Source: a virus
Virus record (IMG/VR): IMGVR_UViG_3300020172_000411
Coordinates: 1 to 47,075 of that record
DNA: 47,075 nucleotides
Strand: one strand, 5' to 3'
The notes beneath the pieces were generated by a model. It searched no databases, was not told the origin of the DNA, and saw only the letters and a list, made by a program, of their open reading frames with translations. Positions 8,108-14,791 of the stretch are shown here, one piece after another. The position numbers and the translations under genes were made by a program. Positions within the stretch are counted from its first letter, which is position 1, and each line of letters opens with the position of its first letter.

Positions 8108-8232
8108 CCAGTTCTCTGTGCGGGGGTAGCCTTAGCTAAACTGATACACTGCACGCAGTGTATCACCCAATTTCTCGGTTTGTTAATAGGTACAAACCCT
8201 TAACTAGACCAGTTCTCTGCGCGGGGGTAGCC
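8108..8232 (+). repeat. 24-bp direct repeat pair
   Basis: Copies at 8108-8131 and 8209-8232 differ at one position: CCAGTTCTCTG, then T or C, then GCGGGGGTAGCC. Starts are 101 bp apart. They flank a perfect inverted repeat GATACACTGC/GCAGTGTATC with a 2-nt centre (8143-8164). Function is unknown; iterons, protein sites or a small transcript are all possible. Confidence 0.75.
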
Positions 8233-8395
8233 CTGAGCGTAACAAATGTTATGTTTCAAAGGGTAATGTTATATCGTATCACACGCAAGTCATTGATTCA
8301 TAAGCTTTGTTATATGTTACAATGTTACCGCAGTAGTATGAAACCCTGCCAAGTTGAGCAACCCAGCAAGTGCATAACATCACACATATCCGCAC

Positions 8396-8410
8396 CTTGA
8401 CAATGTCAAG
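8396..8410. promoter_or_regulatory. CTTGACAATGTCAAG palindrome without promoter
   Basis: This is identical to the palindrome holding the -35 box at 25707-25721 and close to that at 20039-20053. Here no -10 box lies at the right distance (the following bases are TCTCTCTTTC), so this copy may be an operator only. Confidence 0.55.
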
Positions 8411-8590
8411 TTCCTAGGACTCTCTCTTTCTTAAAAACCATTACATTATAACATTACACATAAAACTCTCCGCAAACCCGCGCCCTGCTTGAATTCCTTG
8501 CGTTACGTTTTCCGTTATAAAAACCAAAAAAACTCATAACATTCCACATTTCCATAACGCTCTTTATGTAACAACACGCCATCTAAAAAC

Positions 8591-8619
8591 TTGACAACTC
8601 TTTAACTTTGTGGTATAAT
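8591..8619 (+). promoter_or_regulatory. Strong sigma70-type early promoter, copy 1
   Basis: TTGACA (8591-8596) and TATAAT (8614-8619) are both consensus with a 17-bp spacer. The spacer ends AACTTTGTGG as in copies 2 and 3, but its left part (ACTCTTT) differs, so the ATACCA arm present in the other two is missing. The leader AAGCTGGTTGGGAAAAAAC is shared with copy 2. Confidence 0.9.
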
Positions 8620-8694
8620 ATAAGCTGGTTGGGAAAAAACGAAAACAGCCCTGCCAAACCCCGAAAATATAACATTTGTTAGAAAGGTCAGAAG

Positions 8695-8904
8695 ATGGAT
8701 AGCGTATGGATATTGACGAACACCAAAGGTTGGCTAGACATAGTCGGTGTGTACACAACCGAAATCAATGCTCGAATTGCTCAGAGAAGGGCAATAAACG
8801 AATTCATGCTTGAGTACCCCGACTGTGAGACTCCTGATATTTACTTCTACATCACTGAAGAATATCTCGATGACAAGTTCATTCTCAACTGCGAAGAAGC
8901 ATAA
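8695..8904 (+). CDS. Small early protein, unknown (69 aa)
   Basis: This is the first gene behind the consensus promoter at 8591. The 69-aa protein is acidic, with a hydrophobic N-terminus (MDSVWILTNTKGWLDIVGVY) that looks like a beta hairpin and a C-terminus rich in Asp, Glu and Tyr. It has no recognised motif. The leader contains a TAACATTTGTTA palindrome 14 bp before the start and an AAAGG ribosome site. Small acidic proteins expressed early and strongly are often host-takeover or anti-defence factors, which is a guess from context. Confidence 0.75.
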   Translation: MDSVWILTNTKGWLDIVGVYTTEINARIAQRRAINEFMLEYPDCETPDIYFYITEEYLDDKFILNCEEA

Positions 8905-8913
8905 CATTTGTTA
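8902..8913. promoter_or_regulatory. TAACATTTGTTA palindrome overlapping a stop codon
   Basis: The first three bases (TAA, 8902-8904) are the stop codon of the 69-aa gene. The element lies 20 bp before the next start. Confidence 0.75.
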
Positions 8914-8933
8914 CAAACAACGAAAGGTAAACC

Positions 8934-9137
8934 ATGATTACAAACGAGTTCGACACCGACTGCGGCAAGTACACCATCGTGAGCCACGGCAACGGTTGGG
9001 GATACGAAGTGTTCTGCAACATCACAGGCGACAACCTGTGGTTTCAAGACCATGACGCTGACCAACTGCAAGCCACGACAAATAACTTTGAGGACACCAC
9101 AATCCTCTCTCAATACTTTGAGAACCTGTACAACTGA
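8934..9137 (+). CDS. Small early protein, unknown (67 aa)
   Basis: This 67-aa protein is rich in Asn, Asp and aromatic residues, with alternating beta-like segments (KYTIVSHGNGWGYEVFCNI), and is very acidic overall. It has no known motif. An AAAGG ribosome site lies 8 nt before the ATG. It is the second gene of the first early unit and ends 16 bp before the next promoter, so it can also be made from the promoter at 8591. DNA-mimic or inhibitor functions are possible for proteins of this size and charge, but nothing in the sequence decides it. Confidence 0.75.
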   Translation: MITNEFDTDCGKYTIVSHGNGWGYEVFCNITGDNLWFQDHDADQLQATTNNFEDTTILSQYFENLYN

Positions 9138-9153
9138 GCCATGCCCGAAAAAC

Positions 9154-9182
9154 TTGACAATACCATAACTTTGTGGTATAAT
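9154..9182 (+). promoter_or_regulatory. Strong sigma70-type early promoter, copy 2
   Basis: TTGACA (9154-9159) and TATAAT (9177-9182) are separated by 17 bp. The spacer carries the inverted repeat ATACCA/TGGTAT (arms 9160-9165 and 9174-9179), which overlaps the -10 box and could be an operator. The following leader repeats that of copy 1 and also ends in a TAACATTTGTTA element (9234-9245). Confidence 0.9.
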
Positions 9183-9265
9183 ATAAGCTGGTTGGGAAAA
9201 AACAAACCAAGCCCAATCAGCAAGTCCAAAATATAACATTTGTTAGAAACAACGAAAGGTCAGAT

Positions 9266-9469
9266 ATGAACAAAGAAATCCAATCCCTTGCATCGGGCTT
9301 ATACAGCCCATTGTTCGCAACCCGCGACTCAATCAAGGAATCCATCACTTACGCCTACGACATCGCCAAGGCATCCGACAACCCTGCCGCTGTCACTACT
9401 GCACTTCACGTGGTACTCAATACCATCGCCGAAGAACTTGAGCGTATCAACACAACCAAGGGGGACTGA
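9266..9469 (+). CDS. Small early protein, helical, unknown (67 aa)
   Basis: The 67-aa protein looks fully helical, with an amphipathic pattern from SIKESITYAYDIAKASDNPA to the end (AEELERI). It has no cysteines or membrane segment. It is the first gene behind promoter copy 2, with a good AAAGG site, and is followed 3 bp later by a membrane protein gene. No family is recognised. Confidence 0.75.
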   Translation: MNKEIQSLASGLYSPLFATRDSIKESITYAYDIAKASDNPAAVTTALHVVLNTIAEELERINTTKGD

Positions 9470-9472
9470 GCC

Positions 9473-9655
9473 ATGACACCAATGCTTTATATCCTCGGCT
9501 CTTTCATATCCTGCGCATTCATCTATTTCGGATGGGATGGCGAAGGGTACATCCACAAAACCTGCCTCATCGTGGGCGGTGTGTACTTTGGCCACTTGCT
9601 GACCGAGGCACTCAACTACGTAGAGAAACCACTCAACGAAACAACGGAAGGCTAA
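9473..9655 (+). CDS. Small membrane protein (60 aa)
   Basis: Two hydrophobic stretches (about residues 3-20, MLYILGSFISCAFIYFGW, and 28-45, HKTCLIVGGVYFGHLL) suggest two short membrane spans with an acidic tail. Size and topology would fit a small holin-like or inner-membrane modulator, but it lies among early genes, so a lysis role is unlikely. Its TAA stop is the first codon of a 13-bp palindrome (9653-9665) that also contains the next ATG. Confidence 0.75.
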   Translation: MTPMLYILGSFISCAFIYFGWDGEGYIHKTCLIVGGVYFGHLLTEALNYVEKPLNETTEG

Positions 9656-9659
9656 CAAA

Positions 9660-9890
9660 ATGTTAGACAGTCAATGGAGAGAATGCCGCAACTGCGGTGA
9701 CGATGTACATATCGAACGCTGGGCACTGGGCTACCAAGTCTGCCTATTCTGCGGTGAGGAAGCCGCAAGGGAAGAACGCAGTTCGTGGTGCATTGTTCAA
9801 GAATATGGCAAGGGTAATTATCAATACGTTACCCCTACCCAAGCACCCACAACATTGAAGCAGACTAACCAAAAGGAGTTGAGAACATGA
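9660..9890 (+). CDS. Zinc-ribbon protein (76 aa)
   Basis: Two CxxC knuckles, C9/C12 (CRNC) and C28/C31 (CLFC), 16 residues apart, form a classical small zinc ribbon. The C-terminal part (EYGKGNYQYVTPTQAPTTLK followed by QTNQK) resembles the ends of small phage proteins I recall from related genomes. It probably binds nucleic acid or protein; no enzyme motif is present. The ATG is inside the palindrome TAACAAAATGTTA, with a GGAAGG ribosome site before it. Confidence 0.8.
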   Translation: MLDSQWRECRNCGDDVHIERWALGYQVCLFCGEEAAREERSSWCIVQEYGKGNYQYVTPTQAPTTLKQTNQKELRT

Positions 9891-10096
9891 AGACAGTATC
9901 AATTGGATTTATGCGTGACGATGGTGACTTGGCGCTTGTTGCCACATTGAACAACCTTGATGAGCACATGAGTGACGAGCACTTTAATGTTCTTGTAGAT
10001 GGGGTGAAAACCTACATAGCACTAATGACAAAACGAAATGATGTGCTTGTACTTGAACGAGAAGACGCACCCGACTATGTAACTGTGGGGGAATAA
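9887..10096 (+). CDS. Small early protein, unknown (69 aa)
   Basis: This is an acidic 69-aa protein with mixed alpha/beta character (KTVSIGFMRDDGDLALVATL as a probable beta hairpin, then a helix). The ATG overlaps the end of the zinc-ribbon gene by 4 bp (ATGA) with AAGGAG upstream. Its stop TAA starts the palindrome at 10094. I cannot assign a function. Confidence 0.75.
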   Translation: MKTVSIGFMRDDGDLALVATLNNLDEHMSDEHFNVLVDGVKTYIALMTKRNDVLVLEREDAPDYVTVGE

Positions 10097-10099
10097 CAA

Positions 10100-10303
10100 A
10101 TGTTAGAAATGCACGAGAGCAATGAAATGTTTCAAATCTTTGTAGGCAGGACTGTCGCACGTATTGATTACGTGGATGATTTTGGTGAGGGCATATCGGT
10201 GGTATTCGCCGATGGGTCAGTATTGAATGTAAGTGAAGCCATGCAAGCGGGGATGCTCAGCGTGAGCGGGTTTATCAACGAACAGGAGACAAACCATGAC
10301 TGA
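10100..10303 (+). CDS. Small early protein, unknown (67 aa)
   Basis: This 67-aa acidic protein has the segment FGEGISVVFADGSVLNVSEA, a pattern of short beta strands as in DUF2442-like small domains, though that match is weak. The ATG at 10100 lies inside TAACAAATGTTA (10094-10105) behind a GGGGGA site; a second ATG three codons later is possible. It overlaps the following gene by 8 bp. Confidence 0.7.
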   Translation: MLEMHESNEMFQIFVGRTVARIDYVDDFGEGISVVFADGSVLNVSEAMQAGMLSVSGFINEQETNHD

Positions 10304-10502
10304 GCACGACTACGAGAAAGCCATGAAGTTGCTGGTTGCGGTGGAGTTAGACCTACGCCGCTATCTGCACAACCCTGCCGAGTACCAAGCATCGTACTTG
10401 GAAGACACCCACTGCTGTATCACGGAGGCAATGAGCTTGTTGAGAGTTGAACGCCACGCTGGTGCTGAGCGTGACTACGACTACTTTGAAATGGAGGACT
10501 AA
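10296..10502 (+). CDS. Small early protein, unknown (68 aa)
   Basis: The protein is 68 aa and mainly helical: an N-terminal helix (DYEKAMKLLVAVELDLRRYL), a middle segment with H and CC residues (DTHCCITEAMSLL), and an acidic, aromatic tail (DYDYFEMED). The start has GGAG 8 nt upstream and overlaps the previous stop by 8 bp. Its own stop TAA begins the palindrome at 10500. Function is unknown. Confidence 0.7.
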   Translation: MTEHDYEKAMKLLVAVELDLRRYLHNPAEYQASYLEDTHCCITEAMSLLRVERHAGAERDYDYFEMED

Positions 10503-10506
10503 CAAA

Positions 10507-10698
10507 ATGTTAGACAGAACAGTAACCATTGAAATCAAGGACGTGTACGGACAGCCCAAGGTGTACCCCGTATGCGAAACAGCCCAGATATTTGCAGACA
10601 TTGCAGGTACTAAGACACTGCTACCGCCTGACATCCAGCGCATCCAAGCGTTGGGGTACAAGATTGCGGTCAAACCAAGGGAGCTAACAAAATGTTAG
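10507..10698 (+). CDS. Small early protein, unknown (63 aa)
   Basis: The frame is open from 10447, but the ATG at 10507 lies in TAACAAAATGTTA with GGAGG 9 nt upstream and is clearly the start. The 63-aa product begins MLDRTVTIEIKDVYGQPKVY and has repeated short beta strands; it has no motif. Its end (ELTKC-stop) is coded by the next copy of the palindrome (10685-10697), whose TAG is the stop, so the next gene overlaps it by 7 bp. Confidence 0.75.
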   Translation: MLDRTVTIEIKDVYGQPKVYPVCETAQIFADIAGTKTLLPPDIQRIQALGYKIAVKPRELTKC

Positions 10699-10853
10699 GT
10701 AGATACTACGTAACAGGATGGTGCAGTAGATTCAGCAACTGGGTTGCCGAGAGTATCGTGGCAAACAACATGAAGCTGGCGAAGGAGAGGTTCAAGCTGA
10801 CCAATCCATCGCTCAAGAAAATCAAGGCATACAAAACAATTGGAGGTGTGTGA
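10692..10853 (+). CDS. Very small basic protein (53 aa)
   Basis: This short gene fills the space between two larger ones. It starts at the ATG inside TAACAAAATGTTA behind GGGAG and ends TGA at 10851-10853, where the next ATG overlaps by one base. The product is basic and aromatic (MLGRYYVTGWCSRFSNWVAE, then AKERFKLTNPSLKKIKAYK). The Lys/Arg-rich C-terminus suggests nucleic-acid contact. The junction architecture on both sides makes it likely to be real despite its size. Confidence 0.7.
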   Translation: MLGRYYVTGWCSRFSNWVAESIVANNMKLAKERFKLTNPSLKKIKAYKTIGGV

Positions 10854-11821
10854 TGGGATACGGAACAATTAAGAATGTACCGAGAGTGCTGTACTACCAA
10901 GAGGCACTGAAGATACACGACTCAATCAAGCCCCTGCGTGGGCGAGCCATAGAGATTCGCCCATTGGGTAACCGACGGGATGCTGATACGTACCACATAC
11001 GCAAGAATGGGGACGCGATTGAGTTGGTCTTGTACAAGACTCCGGTCATTACATTCATGCCCGATGGCGACGTGGTGATATTCATTGATGGGTACAACTC
11101 AGTATCCACGCACCAATTCATTAGTTGGGTGCTCGGTATCAGTGCGAATGGTGCAAGGCGCACGACCGTGCTGACAATCAGTGGGCAGAAGTACACCATT
11201 GCCGACAAGGAGAAGTTGCGTCTGCGCTTGGAGGATGGGAACTGGCATGTCCTCAATCCGACCGCGCAATGGGGATGGAAGCTCAACCGCAAGGAGGTAA
11301 CAAATGTTAGAACCAAGTACGGTGAGTTCTACAAGTACCTGAAGGGGTTCGTGAACCTACGCTCGGAATCCATCACGGAATCCACATGGAATCCACGCAC
11401 GTACGATGGAATCCACGTCGAACAAAGCGAGTTCAAGTCTGTGTTCGAGAGAATGGTGCACATACGTGAGTATGCGTTCATGGACAAGCGTGGCAAGCAA
11501 CATTTGAACTGGACTAATGTCAGAGCCGAGCAGTACGAGGCATCAGCCAAGGCGTTCGAGTATTTGATTCGTCCCGACCAACCCGAGGATGGCAAGCACA
11601 CGAACTTCTACAAAGCGGCATTGGTGTTGATTGCCAAGGTGGACAGCGATAGTATGGACATACGCACCGATGAGGTCAATGTGCGGTCAAAGCATATCGT
11701 ACCCTTGCTTGATGATGTACTGTTCATGCTGTACGCACATCAGGTATTGGTGCGCTATCAGTTACCGATGGGCAAGGTGTCGAGCGGCATCTATGAGCAT
11801 TGGATGATGGGGTGGGAATAA
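10853..11821 (+). CDS. Conserved phage protein of unknown function (322 aa)
   Basis: I choose ATG 10853 (GGAGG 6 nt upstream) over the GTG at 10850. The protein has a beta-rich N-terminal half (residues 30-140: RDADTYHIRKNGDAIELVLY, TPVITFMPDGDVVIFIDGY, ISTHQF-like VSTHQFISWVLG) and a helical C-terminal half from KYGEFYKYLKGFVNLR onward. From memory similar proteins occur in aquatic podovirus-like phages next to MoxR/VWA genes, without known function. At 11293-11306 the coding sequence contains AAGGAGGT followed by a TAACAAATGTTA copy, the same arrangement as at gene junctions. No active-site motif is visible. Confidence 0.8.
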   Translation: MGYGTIKNVPRVLYYQEALKIHDSIKPLRGRAIEIRPLGNRRDADTYHIRKNGDAIELVLYKTPVITFMPDGDVVIFIDGYNSVSTHQFISWVLGISANGARRTTVLTISGQKYTIADKEKLRLRLEDGNWHVLNPTAQWGWKLNRKEVTNVRTKYGEFYKYLKGFVNLRSESITESTWNPRTYDGIHVEQSEFKSVFERMVHIREYAFMDKRGKQHLNWTNVRAEQYEASAKAFEYLIRPDQPEDGKHTNFYKAALVLIAKVDSDSMDIRTDEVNVRSKHIVPLLDDVLFMLYAHQVLVRYQLPMGKVSSGIYEHWMMGWE

Positions 11822-11847
11822 CAAATGTTATACAAAGGAGAAAACAC

Positions 11848-12033
11848 ATGATTGAATTTTCATTGACAGAGATTGCACTGTTTTGCTGGGGCGTACTCGC
11901 TACTGGGTACGCACTTAGATACAGACAGGAAGCTCGCGCGTCCGACCTGTTCGTTCGGGTAATGCTTGAGCGCAAGGACGTGAGAGACAAGTTGGTTGCC
12001 GAGTTCGAGGAGTTCAAGGCAAACCAAGGCTAA
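11848..12033 (+). CDS. Small membrane-anchored protein (61 aa)
   Basis: The real start is the ATG at 11848 (AAGGAG site 8 nt upstream), not the upstream frame opening. Residues 5-24 (SLTEIALFCWGVLATGYALR) form one membrane span; the rest is a charged helix with probable coiled-coil character (EARASDLFVRVMLERKDVRD). One span plus a cytoplasmic coil is seen in spanin-like, superinfection-exclusion and scaffold proteins. It lies just before the MoxR promoter, ending 5 bp before the -35 box. Function is unknown. Confidence 0.75.
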   Translation: MIEFSLTEIALFCWGVLATGYALRYRQEARASDLFVRVMLERKDVRDKLVAEFEEFKANQG

Positions 12034-12037
12034 GAAC

Positions 12038-12066
12038 TTGACAATACCATAACTTTGTGGTATAAT
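12038..12066 (+). promoter_or_regulatory. Strong sigma70-type early promoter, copy 3 (MoxR module)
   Basis: TTGACA (12038-12043) and TATAAT (12061-12066), 17-bp spacer, with the same ATACCA/TGGTAT inverted repeat as copy 2. The leader differs from copies 1 and 2 but again contains a TAACAAATGTTA element (12109-12120) before the gene. Confidence 0.9.
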
Positions 12067-12141
12067 ATAGGTTGCAAGCGAGAAATGTTTTTTTCAACCG
12101 CCGAAACATAACAAATGTTAGGCACATCAGGAGAGTTAGAA

Positions 12142-13203
12142 ATGTCAGAAGTTAAATTTGGTAAGTCTGTGACTTTGAAGCAAGCGGCGACGCTTATCCG
12201 TACCAACCCCGAAACCATCTTCTTGTTACAAGGCGAGCCGGGCATTGGGAAGTCCTCCCTACTAGAGCAGGTGGCAGGTAACTTGGGTTATGACCATGCG
12301 TATATTGACGTACCCAATATGGACTTGGGCGACATTGCAATGCCGGTGATCGACCACGAAACCAAGACCACACGCTACTACCCCAACGCTCGGTTCAAGA
12401 TTCACGAGCACAAGCCTGTGGTCATCATGCTCGACGAGTACACCAAGGGTGCTGACCCTGTGAAGAACATGCTTCACCCCATGTTCGAGAAGGCGAACCC
12501 GCGACTCGGTGACATCCCATTGGACAAGGACACCATTGTGTTCCTGACCGGCAACTTGACGACCGACGGTGTTGGGGACTCGCTGAAACAGCATAGTGCG
12601 AATCGCTTAGTACCCATAACGATTGCCAAGCCGGACGCTGAGCAGTGGTTGGAGTGGGCTATCCCCAAGGGTATCGAGCCTGAAGTATGTGCATGGGTGA
12701 GCCGATTCCCTCATGTATTGGCGAGCTACACCGATGGGCATGGCGACAACCCCTACATCTTCAACCCGAAGAAACCACAGAAGGCGTTCGTGTCTCCACG
12801 TTCTTTGGCAACTGCAAGCAACATCGTGCGGTCACGTAAGTTCAACGACCCCGATGCTGTGATTGCGGCGTTGACTGGTGCGTTGGGTGAGAGTGGTGCG
12901 CGGGACATGCAGGCGTACATCGAGTTCGCTGACCAACTGCCAACATGGGAGGCGACTATCGACAACCCTAAGACTACGAAAGTACCGACAAGTCCGGGGG
13001 CTTGTGCGATTGTGGTGTTTGGCGCGATCTCACGTATCACCAAGGACACGATTACACCGTTCATGGAATACCTTGAGCGATTCGATGCCGAGTGGCAAGC
13101 TGTGTTTGCTATCAACATTGCCAAGGCCAAGGACAAGCAAGCGATTGCGTTCAGTTCCAAGGCGTTCAGTAATTGGGTAGCCAAGAACCAAGACCTGCTG
13201 TGA
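12142..13203 (+). CDS. MoxR-type AAA+ ATPase (353 aa)
   Basis: This AAA+ ATPase shows Walker A GEPGIGKSS (31-39), Walker B VVIMLDEY (93-100), a sensor 1 asparagine in FLTGN (about 138) and an arginine finger in HSANR (155). MoxR/RavA-type ATPases remodel or activate a partner that carries a VWA domain; that partner is coded at 13382. The start is ATG 12142 with AGGAG upstream; an ATG inside the palindrome at 12115 would add 9 residues and is less likely. In phages the substrate of such modules is not known to me. The closing residues are followed by a GTGA overlap with the next gene. Confidence 0.9.
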   Translation: MSEVKFGKSVTLKQAATLIRTNPETIFLLQGEPGIGKSSLLEQVAGNLGYDHAYIDVPNMDLGDIAMPVIDHETKTTRYYPNARFKIHEHKPVVIMLDEYTKGADPVKNMLHPMFEKANPRLGDIPLDKDTIVFLTGNLTTDGVGDSLKQHSANRLVPITIAKPDAEQWLEWAIPKGIEPEVCAWVSRFPHVLASYTDGHGDNPYIFNPKKPQKAFVSPRSLATASNIVRSRKFNDPDAVIAALTGALGESGARDMQAYIEFADQLPTWEATIDNPKTTKVPTSPGACAIVVFGAISRITKDTITPFMEYLERFDAEWQAVFAINIAKAKDKQAIAFSSKAFSNWVAKNQDLL

Positions 13204-13388
13204 ACAAGAGGTACATCGTGCAGTGGATAACTGAGTTCGATGACAACAACCACATCACCCGAGTGTTGGGCTACTGCGTGAGAGATACACGCAGTGGTTC
13301 GTGGCCTACCTTGTTCAAACACAAGGAAGAGAACGTGTGTAGAAAAGTGTGTGACATGTTAAACGAAGAGGAGCTAACAAAATGTTAG
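13200..13388 (+). CDS. Small unknown protein within the MoxR module (62 aa)
   Basis: The most likely start is GTG 13200, overlapping the MoxR stop by 4 bp (GTGA), with no clear ribosome site, so translation may depend on coupling. The 62-aa product (beginning MNKRYIVQWITEFDDNNHIT) has several beta-like strands and two C-terminal cysteines. The end is coded by a palindrome copy whose TAG is the stop. It sits between the ATPase and its probable VWA partner, so a role in that complex is possible. Confidence 0.65.
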   Translation: MNKRYIVQWITEFDDNNHITRVLGYCVRDTRSGSWPTLFKHKEENVCRKVCDMLNEEELTKC

Positions 13389-14596
13389 AAGAACGCAAGG
13401 TTCAGAAGGCCAAGATTATGTTGATGCGCAACCCAAAGTTTGCGCTACTGTCTGGCGTGTTGATGGTTGGGCGTACTAGCGTAGTGGATAACCTCCCGAC
13501 CGCATGTACCAATGGACGTGATGAGAAGTACGGACGCAAGTTCGTGAGTGAGTTGCGTGACCAAGAGCTTGGGTTCTTGATTGCACACGAGGCATCGCAC
13601 AAGATGTATCGACACTTGACCACATGGAAGAAGTTGCATGACGAGAACCACAAGCTGGCAAATCAGGCTTGTGACTACGTGATTAACCTGATGCTCCGAG
13701 ACCTCGATCCAACCGAGTCACTCATTGCAATGCCGCGCTACCCCAAGGGGCACAAGATGGCGGGTCAACCGATGGGCTTGATCGACGAGCGATTCCGTGG
13801 CATGAACACCAAGCAAGTGTTCGACATACTCAAGCAGGAGAAAGAGGATGGCGACGGGGGCGATGGTGATGGCGACGGAGATGGGTTCGACGAGCACGAC
13901 TGGGGTGGTGCGAAAGACATGACCGACGAGGAGAAGCGTGAGCTTGAGCGCGAGATTGACCAAGCCATACGCCAAGGCATGATGGCACGTCATAAGTTGG
14001 CGGGTACTGGAGCAGATGGTTCAGACCGAGAGCTTGCCGACCTGATGGAGCCGAAGGTCAACTGGCGTGAAGTCCTGCGTGACTTTGTCAAATCAATCTG
14101 CAATTCCAAGGACGCATCGTCATGGCGCAGGGTTAATCGTAGGTTCTTATCCACAGGCGTTTACATGCCCACACTGATCGGTGAGAAGGTAGGCCACTTG
14201 GTTATCGCGGTTGACACATCGGGTTCGGTGGGTGACGAAGAGTTGTCCGAGTTCTTGTCCGAGGTTAAGGGTATCGCAGAAGAAGTAAACCCTGCGTGTG
14301 TGGACTTGCTGTACTGGGGTAGCGATGTGGTGGGGCATGAGACGTATGGTGATGGTGAAGCCGCCAACATCATTGCATCAACACGACCCAAGGGTGGTGG
14401 TGGTACAAGCCCGACCTGCGTGTCAGAGTATCTCAAGGCGAACAACATCAAGCCCGAGTGCGTCATCATCCTGACCGATGGTTGCGTGGGCGATGACTGG
14501 GGCAGTGAGTGGACTGCACCTACGCTGTGGTGCATTGTCGGTGACTACTTTGATGGCGAAGCTGACAACGGCAAGACCATCCACATCAAAGACTGA
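13382..14596 (+). CDS. HExxH metallopeptidase-like plus VWA-like protein (404 aa)
   Basis: This two-domain protein resembles the DUF2201/COG3864 type. Residues 1-130 carry a zinc peptidase motif IAHEASHKMYRH (HEASH at 69-73). An acidic DGDG-rich linker (about 155-175) could bind metal or act as a spacer. The C-terminal VWA-like domain has a complete MIDAS: DTSGS (278-282), a Thr in GGGGTSPT (about 342) and ILTDG (D366). MoxR ATPases and VWA proteins work in pairs, and the MoxR gene is directly upstream. Start ATG lies in a palindrome behind GAGGAG. Whether the peptidase is active cannot be read from the sequence, but all motif residues are present. Confidence 0.88.
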   Translation: MLEERKVQKAKIMLMRNPKFALLSGVLMVGRTSVVDNLPTACTNGRDEKYGRKFVSELRDQELGFLIAHEASHKMYRHLTTWKKLHDENHKLANQACDYVINLMLRDLDPTESLIAMPRYPKGHKMAGQPMGLIDERFRGMNTKQVFDILKQEKEDGDGGDGDGDGDGFDEHDWGGAKDMTDEEKRELEREIDQAIRQGMMARHKLAGTGADGSDRELADLMEPKVNWREVLRDFVKSICNSKDASSWRRVNRRFLSTGVYMPTLIGEKVGHLVIAVDTSGSVGDEELSEFLSEVKGIAEEVNPACVDLLYWGSDVVGHETYGDGEAANIIASTRPKGGGGTSPTCVSEYLKANNIKPECVIILTDGCVGDDWGSEWTAPTLWCIVGDYFDGEADNGKTIHIKD

Positions 14597-14620
14597 ACAT
14601 AACAAATGTTAGGAGCAACC

Positions 14621-14791
14621 ATGAAAACATTTAGAGGAACGGTGGTATTCAGGTACTACCAAGAGAGAACCGTCGAAGCGGAGAACGAAGACCAAGCGCG
14701 AGAGATTATGTATAACGAGTTTCACATGCGTAGTTCAGATGGTGAGAGTGAAATTTTAGACTTTGAAGAAATCACAGGAGAATCAAAATGA
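14621..14791 (+). CDS. Small unknown protein (56 aa)
   Basis: The start is ATG 14621 with AGGAG 6 nt upstream; the ATG within the palindrome at 14606 would add five residues. The 56-aa protein has a beta strand (FRGTVVFRYYQERTVEAENE) followed by a helix (EDQAREIMYNEF) and an acidic tail, a fold plan seen in many small phage proteins. It overlaps the next gene by 4 bp. Function unknown. Confidence 0.72.
   Translation: MKTFRGTVVFRYYQERTVEAENEDQAREIMYNEFHMRSSDGESEILDFEEITGESK

Larger units (their letters stand above)
7953..8694. other. 740-bp non-coding, repeat-rich gap
   Basis: I find no convincing gene here; the longest open frame (8158-8400) lacks a ribosome site and is low-quality sequence. 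The gap contains two terminator-like hairpins, three TAACA/TGTTA palindromes (7986, 8058, 8240), a 24-bp repeat pair, a 10-bp-stem inverted repeat, an isolated CTTGACAATGTCAAG palindrome, an A+T-rich stretch (about 8410-8600) and a strong promoter at 8591. Repeats plus A+T-rich DNA could mark a replication origin, but nothing proves it. Confidence 0.6.

Noticed and set aside
8158-8400. 80-aa open frame on the plus strand in the 740-bp gap
   Set aside because: No ribosome site, starts within an inverted repeat, Cys/Ser/Pro-rich translation without any domain, and it crosses the 24-bp repeat. Treated as non-coding.
12753-13322. 189-aa open frame on the minus strand opposite the MoxR gene
   Set aside because: Shadow of a gene with clear AAA+ motifs on the other strand; no signal for translation.
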